Positions 31,208 through 40,986 of a stretch of 64,000 nt of DNA are shown here, piece after piece. The stretch comes from Saprospirales bacterium GYS_P2D. Lineage in GTDB: Bacteria; Bacteroidota; Bacteroidia; Chitinophagales; Saprospiraceae. The notes beneath the pieces are model-generated. The model had not been told where the DNA came from and ran no database searches. It saw only the letters and a list, made by a program, of their open reading frames with translations. The number at the start of each line of letters is the position of its first letter. Position 1 is the first letter of the stretch. The position numbers and the translations under genes are program-made. The stretch is from assembly GCA_009833045.1 (NCBI GenBank), contig WUUP01000003.1:1-64000 (forward strand), given 5' to 3'.

Positions 31208-33466
31208 CTATCCGATCACCTCACTATCTCCCATGAATGGCTGACTATAGTGACGCTTTCCTGTTGATCGATAAAGGGCATTAGCTACAGCTCCGAAAAT
31301 CGGCGGGAAAGGCGGCTCTCCCATACCCGTCGGTGCGATCTCATTTTGCACAAAATGTACATCAATTTCTTTAGGCGCTTCGCTCATGCGGATCATACGA
31401 TACTGGTGGAAGTTATTTTTCTGAGGCACACCATCTTTAAATGTCATTTCTCCGAATAGCGCATTGCCTACACCATCGGTGATAGCACCTTCTGCCATAT
31501 TAGTCGCTGCATCAGGATTGACCACTATACCACAGTCGATGGCCGTAGTGACCTTCTTCACTATAGGCTTACCATCTTTCAGCTGCATATCGAGGACATG
31601 AGCGGCATAGGTACTATGACAGAAGTAGGCCGATACGCCCCGATTGAGTGATCCATCATTTTGGCCCCAGCCAGACTTATCCCTCACGAGCTCCAGCACG
31701 CCTGCATATCGAGCTGCATCATAGTCATTTCGCTCCCCTACCGGGTCATTCTCCGCTCTATCGAGCAGCTCCAGTCTGAATGCGATAGGATCTTTACCCA
31801 TCTCCTCAGCCAACTCATCAAGGAATGACTGCTCGGCTCCAGCGATGAAATTGGATCGAGGTGCTCTGAAGGCTCCGATTGTGATATTGGACGGGATCTC
31901 CCACGACTCAGCGAGATAATGATCTACTGCTCCAGCTGGAAATCTATCAGCAAATAATGGCGTCTCTGGAATTCCTCCGGCCTTCACATGAAAAGCTAAG
32001 AGATTGTTATCCTCATCGAGGGCTGCTCTGTAAACCGCATGATAGGTCGGACGATAGATCCCATGGGTCATGTCATCCTCACGACTGTAGATCATCTTGA
32101 CGGGTGCTCCGACAGCTTTGGATATCAGTGCTGCCTCCACTATGTAATGACCATAAGCTCTGCGGCCAAAACCACCGCCCATCCGAGTCATCTCCATCTC
32201 AATATTTTCTGCAGGGATACCAAGAGCGCCGGCAACAGTAGGTACGATCAGACTCGGTATCTGGACAGGAGTAGCGATGCGCACTCTGTCTCCCTCAAAA
32301 GAAGCGAAAGTATTCATCGGCTCCATACAGTTGTGAGCTAAATACGGGGCAGAGTAACTGCGCTCGATGACTCTGTGTGCCTTACTGAAAGCACTCTTAG
32401 GATCTCCATCTCGTCGTGCTACTGTACCATTTTTAGCCGCTAAGGCCTCCATCTCCGAGAGATGACTATCTGAGGACTCCAGACCTCTAGGCACGGTCGA
32501 CTCGCTGATTTCGCCACTCCAGCCTTTCAGCGACTCGGAGTAACTATCAAATTGCTTCCATTCGATATTCAACTTCTTTTTGGCCTGCATGACCTCATAG
32601 GTCGAGTTTCCGACAACCGCTACGATCTCAGGGAAAGCATTCACATCAAAAATCGCCTTCGTAAAGTCCTCCGGATAGGTTTTGATTTTCACTACGTCCT
32701 TGATACCTGGCATATCTCTGGCAGCACTATCATCGACAACTCCCAGCGTCATACCAAAGGCCGGTGGGTGAACAATGGCTGCATAGAGCATTCCTTCTTC
32801 GTGATAGTCGAGGCCAAACATCGGCTTACCCATCACGATATCCTTTCCATCGACATTCTTTTGAGACCTACCGATGAGTTTGAAGTCTTTTATTTCTTTT
32901 AGTGTCACTTCTTCAGGCACCTCTATAGACATGGCAGCTGACGCCATCTCTCCAAAACCAGCCGACTGACCACTTGGCTCGTGGTGTAGCATACCCTCGG
33001 CCGTCGTGATCTCAGACGCTGGCACCTGCCATGCCTGTGCAGCTGCCTCCACGAGCATATATCGGGCGCTGGCTCCGACCATACGTAGCGGCTCCCAGCG
33101 AGTCATGATACCTCTACTACCTCCAGTGAACTGCGCACCATATCTGTCAGCATGATAGGGCGCTTGCTCTACGATGACTTTCTGCCAGTCGAGATCGAGC
33201 TCGTCTGCGATGAGCATAGGCATAGAAGTTCTTACATTTTGGCCAAACTCTGGATTTGGCGCATATATAGTGACCACACCATTATCTCCGATCTTGAGGT
33301 ATGAGTTCATCTCAAACCACTCTTCGGGCATGGCAAGTATTTCTTCTACGGACTTATCTTGGCACGAGGACACCATCCAGCTGAATCCCAGCACTAATCC
33401 TCCACCAGCTACTGTGGACCGCTTTAAGAATGAGCGTCTTCCTATTGTTGTCTTTAGTGTTTTCAT
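31208..33466 (-). CDS. iorB: molybdopterin-binding subunit of an IorB-type aldehyde/isoquinoline oxidoreductase
   Basis: 752 aa. Twin-arginine signal (RRSFLKRS, Arg10-Arg11) with a hydrophobic stretch, so the folded Mo protein is exported by Tat. The body is the two-domain xanthine-dehydrogenase-family molybdenum-binding protein: GGSRGIMTRWEPLR, TRMGGGFGRRAYGHY and GAFRAPRSNFIAGAEQSF, GMGEPPFPPIFGAVANALY near the C-terminus. With the [2Fe-2S] partner 24 bp upstream it forms the two-subunit IorAB type, which hydroxylates N-heterocycles or aldehydes and passes electrons to a periplasmic acceptor. The substrate is not predictable. Confidence 0.9.
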   Translation of the reverse strand: MKTLKTTIGRRSFLKRSTVAGGGLVLGFSWMVSSCQDKSVEEILAMPEEWFEMNSYLKIGDNGVVTIYAPNPEFGQNVRTSMPMLIADELDLDWQKVIVEQAPYHADRYGAQFTGGSRGIMTRWEPLRMVGASARYMLVEAAAQAWQVPASEITTAEGMLHHEPSGQSAGFGEMASAAMSIEVPEEVTLKEIKDFKLIGRSQKNVDGKDIVMGKPMFGLDYHEEGMLYAAIVHPPAFGMTLGVVDDSAARDMPGIKDVVKIKTYPEDFTKAIFDVNAFPEIVAVVGNSTYEVMQAKKKLNIEWKQFDSYSESLKGWSGEISESTVPRGLESSDSHLSEMEALAAKNGTVARRDGDPKSAFSKAHRVIERSYSAPYLAHNCMEPMNTFASFEGDRVRIATPVQIPSLIVPTVAGALGIPAENIEMEMTRMGGGFGRRAYGHYIVEAALISKAVGAPVKMIYSREDDMTHGIYRPTYHAVYRAALDEDNNLLAFHVKAGGIPETPLFADRFPAGAVDHYLAESWEIPSNITIGAFRAPRSNFIAGAEQSFLDELAEEMGKDPIAFRLELLDRAENDPVGERNDYDAARYAGVLELVRDKSGWGQNDGSLNRGVSAYFCHSTYAAHVLDMQLKDGKPIVKKVTTAIDCGIVVNPDAATNMAEGAITDGVGNALFGEMTFKDGVPQKNNFHQYRMIRMSEAPKEIDVHFVQNEIAPTGMGEPPFPPIFGAVANALYRSTGKRHYSQPFMGDSEVIG

Positions 33467-33490
33467 TTTAGATGATTGTGATGGGGTGAG

Positions 33491-33955
33491 TTAAGATAGT
33501 TTAGATGCTGTTTTGATGGCTGCCTTGATCCGAGTATAGGTACCACAGCGACAGATATTACCATTCATCGCTGTATCTATGTCTTCATCGGATGGATTGG
33601 GATTATCCTGGAGCAGGGCCGATGCACTCATGATCTGTCCTGCCTGACAGTATCCACACTGCGGGACATCATGCTGTAGCCATGCCTGCTGTACAGGATG
33701 TGACCCATCAGCGGATAGGCCTTCGATGGTTGTTATTTTTTTGTCTCCCACAGCGGATACTGGGAGTACACAGGAGCGCATCGCTGTACCATCGAGATGG
33801 ATCGTACAGGCACCGCATTGGGCCATACCACAGCCATACTTAGTACCCATGAGCTGGAGATGATCTCTGAGTACCCAGAGGATAGGTGTCGCTGGATCGA
33901 CGTCGACTTGTCTTTTTTCGCCATTGATGTGGAGAGTGATAGCTGCCATGGTCAT
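33491..33955 (-). CDS. iorA: [2Fe-2S] subunit of the IorAB-type oxidoreductase
   Basis: 154 aa without a signal peptide. First cluster: C42, C47, C50 and C62 (plant-ferredoxin-like). Second: C100, C103, C135 and C137. These eight cysteines in this spacing are diagnostic of the small subunit of xanthine-dehydrogenase-family enzymes. It would be exported together with its Tat-targeted partner (the hitch-hiker mode known for this family). Transcribed with iorB, 24 bp apart. A 7-bp tandem repeat starts 94 bp upstream of the start codon. Confidence 0.93.
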   Translation of the reverse strand: MTMAAITLHINGEKRQVDVDPATPILWVLRDHLQLMGTKYGCGMAQCGACTIHLDGTAMRSCVLPVSAVGDKKITTIEGLSADGSHPVQQAWLQHDVPQCGYCQAGQIMSASALLQDNPNPSDEDIDTAMNGNICRCGTYTRIKAAIKTASKLS

Positions 33956-34048
33956 AATTATTGGTCAGTAAGAAATAGAGCTAACAAGATACAATAATGA
34001 GTGGCATTAATACTTACAAAAATCAAACGATCATCTTTAGATATCAAT

Positions 34049-34141
<93 letters not shown>

Positions 34142-34168
34142 AAACAAAAATCTACAACTGAACTATCA

Positions 34169-34268
34169 AAACCATTCAACGAATTAAACAAGAAAACACA
34201 TTAACGAGAACACTTAAATCAAACCATTCAACTAATTAAACAAGAAAACATACTAACCAGAACACTCC
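34169..34268. repeat. direct repeat pair, 52-bp period
   Basis: AAACCATTCAACGAATTAAA followed by CAAGAAAACA and (T)TAACGAGAACACT at 34169-34216 recurs with five or so changes at 34221-34268. It lies between the 7-bp tandem repeat and the xylanase gene. No further function seen. Confidence 0.75.
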
Positions 34269-34290
34269 AAATAACCAATAAAGCTTAAGA

Positions 34291-35640
34291 TCACTCCAAT
34301 CCATCGAGGAATCCTTGATAAGCTAATTTTCGCTGATAGCTGGCGTCGTAGAGTAATGGCCACTCCGGCACTCCCCAAAAGTTAATCAACCATGACTGAT
34401 CATCTCTCAAGCCCCATACCGTGATGGCATATTGATTTTCGGTAGGCATGGCATTGAATAAGCTGACCACCTCTTTGTACTTCGCTGCTTGCGCTTCGGC
34501 TTTGGCGGAGCTGAGACTCGATAGACTGGCATTGTCCTCGGTGTTGGTACGTACGTCTATCTCTGATATATGTAGCAGCAGATCATTAGCGACGGTCTTA
34601 TCGATGAGATCTTGGATCTGTGCAGCCGATGGCCAGTTAATATTGATATGCGACTGTGCTCCGATACCATCTGCTAAATCTCCCAGATCCTCTATGAGAT
34701 CAAATGCCGCATTGCGTTTACTTTCGACGCCTGCGATGTTGTAGTCATTGTAAAAGAGTAGCACATCTGGATCTGCATCTCTCGCCCACTGATGACACTT
34801 TTTGACATAATCAGGGCCCATACGCTGGAGAAAGACTGACTCTCTCAACGGATGTCCAGCATCATCCGATAGTGCTTCATTGACCACATCCCAAGATCGG
34901 ACTCGCCCTTTATAGCGTGATACGACTGTAGTGATATAATCTTTGACCATAGTCTCAAACTCCTCATCCGACCCTGAAAAATTCTCTACCCAAGATGGTG
35001 TCGCCGAATGCCAGATCAATGCATGACCATGTACGTTCATTCCATTGGCCTCAGCCAAATCTACAATAGCATCTGCCGCATCAAATGAAAAAACGCCCTC
35101 AGAGGGATGCATGATATTCATCTTCATCTGCCACTCAGCAGTGACACTATTGAAATCTCGACGCAGTATGTTCATGTACTTTTGATCTCCAAATTTATTA
35201 GTCGCCACGGCCATCCCTACTAAAAATGGCGCAGCACTCTGCAGTGCAGGCAGCCCTGTGCATACCGCTCCATCAGTACAGATGCCTATATCGCCTACTG
35301 TGATGTCCTCAGAAGCACTGGTAGTCCCTGCTTCATTAGTGATCTGAAGGGTGATCGTATAGTCTCCAGCCTCAGGATATCGTACGCTGATCTGATCACT
35401 CATATCTGTGACCTCTCCATCACCCTGGCCAAAATCCCATACCGCAGTGTAATCTCCAGAGACATCACTCGTATTAGTAAATATCGCTGTGTAAGGATCT
35501 GAATCCGAGATGTCAATGGTGAATGCCGCCTGAATCAACTCTATCATCGGCTCAGGCATCATATCATCTGGATCCTCATCGCTACATGCGGCTATGGATA
35601 TGATGATCAGAGACAAGAATAAATACTTCAGGTACTTCAT
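34291..35640 (-). CDS. endo-1,4-beta-xylanase, GH10, with PKD domain, lipoprotein
   Basis: 449 aa from the ATG at 35640, which starts a lipoprotein signal (IISIAAC, Cys19); the frame runs on upstream without a usable signal. Residues about 35-115 are a PKD-type beta-sandwich (YTAIFTNTSDVSGDYTAVWDFGQGDG). The remaining ~330 residues are a GH10 TIM barrel: HGHALIWHSATPSW, WDVVNEALSD with the acid/base Glu near 254, and LHISEIDVR with the nucleophile Glu near 360. It hydrolyses beta-1,4-xylan chains and is anchored outside the cell. No carbohydrate-binding module is seen. Monocistronic. Confidence 0.92.
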   Translation of the reverse strand: MKYLKYLFLSLIIISIAACSDEDPDDMMPEPMIELIQAAFTIDISDSDPYTAIFTNTSDVSGDYTAVWDFGQGDGEVTDMSDQISVRYPEAGDYTITLQITNEAGTTSASEDITVGDIGICTDGAVCTGLPALQSAAPFLVGMAVATNKFGDQKYMNILRRDFNSVTAEWQMKMNIMHPSEGVFSFDAADAIVDLAEANGMNVHGHALIWHSATPSWVENFSGSDEEFETMVKDYITTVVSRYKGRVRSWDVVNEALSDDAGHPLRESVFLQRMGPDYVKKCHQWARDADPDVLLFYNDYNIAGVESKRNAAFDLIEDLGDLADGIGAQSHININWPSAAQIQDLIDKTVANDLLLHISEIDVRTNTEDNASLSSLSSAKAEAQAAKYKEVVSLFNAMPTENQYAITVWGLRDDQSWLINFWGVPEWPLLYDASYQRKLAYQGFLDGLE

Positions 35641-35867
35641 GGATATGCGTGTTTTAATAAAAATCAATAATGACCTAATTCGGTGGCCACTCTCATGCGA
35701 TCTAATGTATGGAGCATTGATGGATGATGCGCAGCTATCACTACGCCAATCTGAAAAATCTGGGATTTCATCTATATGGATTCCTATAGCTCTTGCTGAG
35801 CTGTCCCACATAGGCCTATCAGATGCAATATGCTCTCTTAAGAAATGTATATCTTCTACTAATTAAA

Positions 35868-36257
35868 ATGACCAATCCAATGAATCCAAAACCCTCTACA
35901 GTAGATGAGTAAATAGATCAACTCTCTGAACCCTCTCGCTCAAAAATGATACAGCTTAGAACTATACTTCATGGGGTCTCGCCAGCTGCTCGAGAAGTCA
36001 TCAAATGGGGTCGCTCAGTATTCGAAATGGATATAATACTCTAATCCTATGCTGCATATCAAAGGCATATTAGTTTTTTCCCGACTGGACCCGCATTGGC
36101 TCCTTTCTGAAAAGAGATCGAAGACATCCTATTGGTCAAAAAACAGAACTCCCTACAGCTACCTTTTGATCAAGACATACCCATAGATCTGATCCGTCGC
36201 ATAGCGACCAATCGACTGGAAGAGGTAGAGCTACGGGGTGCTAAGTGGCGGTATTAA
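35868..36257 (+). pseudogene. DUF1801 domain protein with three in-frame stop codons
   Basis: A 130-codon frame encodes a protein of the DUF1801 (YdhG-like) family: STVDE-x-IDQLSEPSRSKMIQ, HGVSPAAREVIKWG, SYAAYQ-HISFFPTGPALAPF, QLPFDQDIPIDLIRRIATNR and RGAKWRY. The reading frame is intact from the start codon to the final TAA, but three internal codons are stops: TAA at codon 15 (expected Tyr in VDEY), TAA in the middle (after DIIL, expected aromatic) and TGA after APF (expected Glu or Lys). There is no frameshift. This pattern suggests fairly recent inactivation by point mutation only. Confidence 0.85.
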
Positions 36258-36289
36258 TACTTCGAGTCTGATCATAATAATCTGGCTCC

Positions 36290-36335
36290 AAAAAAGTAAG
36301 CTACTCCGTCCGAATCAAATAATCGCCGGAGTAGC
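36290..36335 (-). terminator. rho-independent terminator of the isocitrate dehydrogenase gene
   Basis: On the minus strand GCTACTCCG pairs with CGGAGTAGC around an 18-bp loop, followed by TTACTTTTTT. It ends 11 bp downstream of the icd stop codon. Confidence 0.75.
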
Positions 36336-36345
36336 TCAACGAATT

Positions 36346-37854
36346 TTACTCACCCTGCCCCAGTGAAAAGCCTCGATGCCCATCAAACTCATATAAGTTT
36401 TCAGTCTTTATGACATCGAATCCTCCCTCATGCAGCTGGGTCAAAAGATCTATTATTTGGATATGCTTGATAGGATTGTATTTCTTCTTTTGATCATCAC
36501 TGAGATCAGCAAATCTACATCTCCAATGATCTGTACAGTAGGTTTCCGAGATACCATTAGGATATACTTTTACACCTCTATTGGTTATCATTTTCAGTCT
36601 GAGGCGATCCGCAGTGATAGTAGATAGTGCATCACCTATTTGCTCAGGATCATCACCACTCCAGTCGATGAATACATCTACTCCGACCAGTTCTTTTTGC
36701 TGAGTTTTTCTTTTGTAGTCAGGGATATGAATACTGCTATCACTGTGACTATTGAGCTGACTCTGCGATAAATGTCTCGGCGTCTCACCTAAGTGTGCAA
36801 TGACTTGATCCGCAAACTCTGCCGTACTGACTCGTTTCTTACTAAAGTCCTCCTCGAATATATCTGCAGTATGATAGCCTTCTTCAATCGTACGTAGCCA
36901 AGCATTTTTCACTCTACTGGCAATGTCTGCTTGTCCTATATGTGCGAGCATAGACACCGCTGCATTGATGAGGCCAGATGGATTGGCGATGCCCTGTCCA
37001 GCGATATCAGGTGCACTACCGTGTATTGCTTCAAACATGGCTACCTCCTTGCCTATATTCGCCGAACCACACATTCCTACAGAGCCACCGATTTCGGCAG
37101 CGATGTCGGAGATGATATCACCGTAGAGATTAGCGGTGACGATGACATCATAGTTCTCAGGATTAGCAGCGAGTCGGGCAGACCCTATATCTATGATTTG
37201 AGATTCACTTTTGATATCGGGATATTCTGCGGCTATCTCATCGAATACTCTATGAAACAAGCCGTCTGTGATCTTCATGATATTGTCTTTGATCATGCAG
37301 GTCACCTTTTTACGCCCATAGGCTCTGGCGTACTCAAAGGCATAACGGACGATCCGCTCTGTACCCGGACGAGTGATAAGCTTCAGACACTGATATACGT
37401 CCTGTGTCTGTCGATGCTCTATACCTGCATATAGATCTTCTTCATTTTCTCTTATGATGACCACATCCATATTAGGAAAATGGCTCTTGACATAGGGCGT
37501 ATAGGTCTCTACGGGCCTAACATTAGCAAATAATCCTAAAGACTTTCTAAGTGTCACATTGAGACTCTTGTAGCCTTTACCTTGTGGTGTAGTGATTGGA
37601 GCTTTAAATACTACCTTATTAGTCCTGATGGCATCCCATGCTTTTTGATCTATACCAGCTGTGTTTCCTGAGAGATACATCTTCTCGCCGAGCTCTATGA
37701 ATTCATACTCAATGTTAGCTCCCGCTGCCTCCAAAATACGCAGTGTAGCATCCATGATCTCAGGACCGATACCATCTCCTTTAGCTACGGCCACTTTGGT
37801 CTTGACCATTTCAGCATTTCGTGGACTCTCTTTAGTTAGTTCTAATACGCTCAT
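36346..37854 (-). CDS. icd: NADP-type isocitrate dehydrogenase
   Basis: 502 aa from the ATG at 37854, preferred over a GTG eight codons earlier because AAGGAAAG lies 4 bp upstream of it. The N-terminal beta-decarboxylating dehydrogenase domain has [32 protein letters not shown] (substrate-binding Arg cluster), [17 protein letters not shown] and [18 protein letters not shown] (cofactor loop). Residues about 360-502 are an additional C-terminal segment seen in Thermus-type isocitrate dehydrogenases. It converts isocitrate to 2-oxoglutarate in the TCA cycle. Monocistronic, closed by a terminator. Confidence 0.92.
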   Translation of the reverse strand: MSVLELTKESPRNAEMVKTKVAVAKGDGIGPEIMDATLRILEAAGANIEYEFIELGEKMYLSGNTAGIDQKAWDAIRTNKVVFKAPITTPQGKGYKSLNVTLRKSLGLFANVRPVETYTPYVKSHFPNMDVVIIRENEEDLYAGIEHRQTQDVYQCLKLITRPGTERIVRYAFEYARAYGRKKVTCMIKDNIMKITDGLFHRVFDEIAAEYPDIKSESQIIDIGSARLAANPENYDVIVTANLYGDIISDIAAEIGGSVGMCGSANIGKEVAMFEAIHGSAPDIAGQGIANPSGLINAAVSMLAHIGQADIASRVKNAWLRTIEEGYHTADIFEEDFSKKRVSTAEFADQVIAHLGETPRHLSQSQLNSHSDSSIHIPDYKRKTQQKELVGVDVFIDWSGDDPEQIGDALSTITADRLRLKMITNRGVKVYPNGISETYCTDHWRCRFADLSDDQKKKYNPIKHIQIIDLLTQLHEGGFDVIKTENLYEFDGHRGFSLGQGE

Positions 37855-38095
37855 TTGACTTTCCTTTTTTTGTGCCACAAAGATCAGTTGACATCACATT
37901 TATTGCCATTTATATTTTCAATGAATAGCATAAGCATCATTAATGAATAGGGGATTATTCTATTTAACAAATCCACTCGAACAAGTAGGCATTGAAAACA
38001 CTTTAGAACAGTTTTCTACTATATATTCATCTAATATCTATCATTGAAAACCACAAAGATCCCATCTTCACTTACCGATCCAGATAATTCATTTT

Positions 38096-39001
38096 TTATC
38101 CATTTCTGAATTGTGTTGGGCTTTGCTTAGTCGACTTTCTGAAGAAGCTGCTAAAGTGATTGGGTTCATTAAATCCTAATGCATAAGCGATCTCTGCTAT
38201 CGTCCAGCTACTCTGTCGGAGCATGATCTTCGCCTCGGTGAGTAGTCGCTCTGATATGAGCTGAGAGGTCGTTTTTTGAGTGACTTCTTTGACCGCACGA
38301 TTGAGATGATTGACATGTACATTGAGCTGTTTAGCATATTCTGATGCTGATCGAAATCCAATCTTATCATGCTGATCATCTATAGGAAACTGACGCTCCA
38401 GTAACTCGACAAACTGAGTAGTGATGCGCTGAGCAGCGTTCATTGTCTGCTGCACCTCCAGTGTGGTCGGCTCCATCTTGAGGCCTATATGTATGAGCTC
38501 CATAGCCAGATTGCGTAGTAGATCATACTTATAGATATAGCTACTACTGAGCTCTCGATCCATGCGCTCATAGATATCAATGATCGCAGGGATCTGCTCA
38601 TCATCGAGCTCATATACATGATTGCCTTGTGGGTGAAATACCGAATACCCATCGATATCACCAAAGCCATGAAAAAACTCTCTATCGAAAATACAGAAGT
38701 ACCCACCCTTGACATTTTCCTTCCCGATGAAGGTGTAGGGTATGAAAGGATTAGAAAAACAGAGTGCTTGCCGCTTAATATGTAGCTCACGGTCAGCATA
38801 CACCATTTTTGCCTCCCCTCTGAATATCATGATTTTGTAGTAATCACGCTTGACATAAGGAACTGGACGAGCATGCTCTCCGCCAAATGCTTTGAGATTG
38901 AATAGATTGAAATGGCCGATCTCTTTTTGGTAGTCATCTGGGACCCAGCCAATCTTACGCTGATAGAATCCCTCAATAGTCTCTGGCTTGATCATGAGCA
39001 T
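38096..39001 (-). CDS. AraC-family transcriptional regulator
   Basis: 301 aa. An N-terminal cupin-like sensing domain (about 35-150; GEAKMVYADRELHIKRQALCFSNPF) is followed by two helix-turn-helix motifs (about 210-298; SASEYAKQLNVHVNHLNRAVKEVT and SWTIAEIAYALGFNEPNHFSSFFRK), the full AraC DNA-binding domain. The ligand cannot be told from sequence. Its target may be the divergently or adjacently placed genes; I cannot say which. Confidence 0.9.
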   Translation of the reverse strand: MLMIKPETIEGFYQRKIGWVPDDYQKEIGHFNLFNLKAFGGEHARPVPYVKRDYYKIMIFRGEAKMVYADRELHIKRQALCFSNPFIPYTFIGKENVKGGYFCIFDREFFHGFGDIDGYSVFHPQGNHVYELDDEQIPAIIDIYERMDRELSSSYIYKYDLLRNLAMELIHIGLKMEPTTLEVQQTMNAAQRITTQFVELLERQFPIDDQHDKIGFRSASEYAKQLNVHVNHLNRAVKEVTQKTTSQLISERLLTEAKIMLRQSSWTIAEIAYALGFNEPNHFSSFFRKSTKQSPTQFRNG

Positions 39002-39099
39002 AAATATGCATAAAAAGATAGCCTAAATGATGCACACATCAATCTATCGTCTATAAAAATCAAACAACGATGCTTCCTCAAAATAGCGTACTTATAGTC

Positions 39100-39663
39100 T
39101 TAATCGACCTTATCGACAGTATACCTGAGTCGTACATTGTGCAGACGGAGTTTATCACTAGCACCAGAGGCATAGAAACTGATGAAATATGAATAATTGA
39201 AATTATCAACTACTTCTCCCTCCTCCCATCCAAAAGATCTATATATAATCTCAGAGCTGGCTAAAGTATCCACTGTCTCCATATATACAATATAATCGGT
39301 CAAACTCCCAGGGTCAGAAAATTCTGCCTTTTTCAGCGCTATAGCTACATATCCATCAATATCTTGATCTGTCAGATGAGCCTCCATTCTATTAATTTTC
39401 GCTCCATGCCGCAATCTCACTGGTGCATAAGCAAAATTACCGCCCCCTACATCTGATAAAAAATGACCATCCAATAATACCGATACGGTCCACTCACCTA
39501 ATTGAGGGTGGCCGGATTTGAATTCGCTGGCATTCATAGTATAAAATCGCTGTACTTCTGATTCAAATTTATAATGACTATTCGTAGGAATCACAATATC
39601 AAATTGGCCTTGTGAAACACTCACTACAATTAAGACGAATAAAATACTGAGAACACTACGCAT
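39100..39663 (-). CDS. secreted hypothetical protein
   Basis: 187 aa with a signal peptide (1-20, ending SQGQ). The mature part is beta-rich (APVRLRHGAKINRMEAHLTDQDIDGYVAIALKK), which suggests a beta-sandwich, but I recognise no family. Probably periplasmic or outer-surface. The downstream gene on the same strand is the AraC regulator, after about 100 bp. Confidence 0.6.
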   Translation of the reverse strand: MRSVLSILFVLIVVSVSQGQFDIVIPTNSHYKFESEVQRFYTMNASEFKSGHPQLGEWTVSVLLDGHFLSDVGGGNFAYAPVRLRHGAKINRMEAHLTDQDIDGYVAIALKKAEFSDPGSLTDYIVYMETVDTLASSEIIYRSFGWEEGEVVDNFNYSYFISFYASGASDKLRLHNVRLRYTVDKVD

Positions 39664-39819
39664 AAAAAATTAAGTTTAGATCAACTAATAATAAGAAAGT
39701 ACAAAGATTAAATAACCCAAATTAACCAACAAAAAATTAAAGGTAACCATAGAGAAAATCACCTGCTTCTTCAGGTTATGATTAACAAATCACCTGATTA
39801 CCTTCTCCATCAATATCCC

Positions 39820-39827
39820 TACCTTTG
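39820..39827 (+). promoter_or_regulatory. Bacteroidota -7 promoter box of the pseudouridine synthase gene
   Basis: TACCTTTG matches the TAnnTTTG consensus and ends 7 bp before the ATG at 39835. This supports that ATG as start and predicts a very short leader. Confidence 0.55.
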
Positions 39828-39834
39828 CAGGCTT

Positions 39835-40887
39835 ATGACAGCGATTAAAAAAGAAGATCTCAACGGACAGGACGACTACTATGAGCACTATCATATCTCA
39901 GTAGATCCAGGACAAGAACAACTGCGGATAGATAAATACCTCATGAATCGCCTCGAGAAAGTATCTCGAAATCGACTCCAGCAAGCTATCAAAGCAGGTG
40001 CTATCAAGGTCAATGACAAAAATGTAAAGTCCAACTATAAGGTCAGACCCAAAGACGAAATCAAAGTCATCCTACCCTCTGATCCAAATGCTGTCGGCGA
40101 AGTAATCCCAGAAAACATCCCTCTCGACATCGTCTACGAAGACGAGTCGCTCATGGTGATCAATAAGCAGGCTGGACTCGTCGTACATCCCGGCACAGGC
40201 AATCGCTCGGGTACTCTCGTCAATGCACTCATGCATCACTATCAGCATACTGAGCTACCTGTCATGCCGTCTAACTCTCCTGACCGCCCAGGACTGGTGC
40301 ATCGTCTGGACAAGGACACCACAGGCCTCATGGTCATCGCTAAAACTGAATTTGCCATGAGCCATCTGGCGGCACAGTTTTTTGACCACTCCATCGAGCG
40401 GAGATATCAGGCCATCGTCTGGGGCGGATTTGATGAGTCGGGAGGGACTGTCACAGGTCATATCGGACGCCACCCGACCGATCGTATGCGGATGCACACC
40501 TATCCAGAGGGTGAGACCGGCAAACATGCTGTGACTCATTACAAGGTCTTGAGAGACTATTTCTACGTGTCACTTATCGAGTGTCAGCTTGAGACAGGTC
40601 GGACTCACCAGATACGGGTACATATGAACTATCTCAACCATCCCGTATTCAACGATAATCGATATGAGGGAGACCGCATCCGAAAAGGAACTGTCTACAC
40701 AAAGTATAAACAATTCGTCGAAAACTGCTTCACACTATGCCCTCGGCAGGCGCTCCATGCTAAGGTATTAGGATTCATCCATCCGGAGACAGAGGAGAAA
40801 ATGCTCTTTGAGTCAGAGCTACCTCAGGATATGCAGGATGTACTGGCTAAATGGGAAGCCTACTACGAGAGTCGAGGTAAGGTGTGA
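39835..40887 (+). CDS. rluD: RluD-like 23S rRNA pseudouridine synthase
   Basis: 350 aa from the ATG at 39835, just downstream of a -7 box; in-frame upstream residues would lie in the promoter. The N terminus carries an S4 RNA-binding domain (about 30-80, LRIDKYLMNRLEKVSRNRLQ) and the catalytic domain has HRLDKDTTGLMV with the nucleophilic-type Asp159. The ending ALHAKVLGFIHPETEEKM is also typical. It isomerises uridines to pseudouridine in 23S rRNA (positions as in RluD, or RluC); the exact sites cannot be told. Followed by an MDR oxidoreductase on the same strand after about 100 bp. Confidence 0.9.
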   Translation: MTAIKKEDLNGQDDYYEHYHISVDPGQEQLRIDKYLMNRLEKVSRNRLQQAIKAGAIKVNDKNVKSNYKVRPKDEIKVILPSDPNAVGEVIPENIPLDIVYEDESLMVINKQAGLVVHPGTGNRSGTLVNALMHHYQHTELPVMPSNSPDRPGLVHRLDKDTTGLMVIAKTEFAMSHLAAQFFDHSIERRYQAIVWGGFDESGGTVTGHIGRHPTDRMRMHTYPEGETGKHAVTHYKVLRDYFYVSLIECQLETGRTHQIRVHMNYLNHPVFNDNRYEGDRIRKGTVYTKYKQFVENCFTLCPRQALHAKVLGFIHPETEEKMLFESELPQDMQDVLAKWEAYYESRGKV

Positions 40888-40986
40888 TGTGTGACTTCGG
40901 TCGAAAGACCTCCTGTGATAGTAGAATAAGTAGATAAACTTAGACTATTGGGTGCTACATTGAGTCTATCATCAATCTGCATCAAT

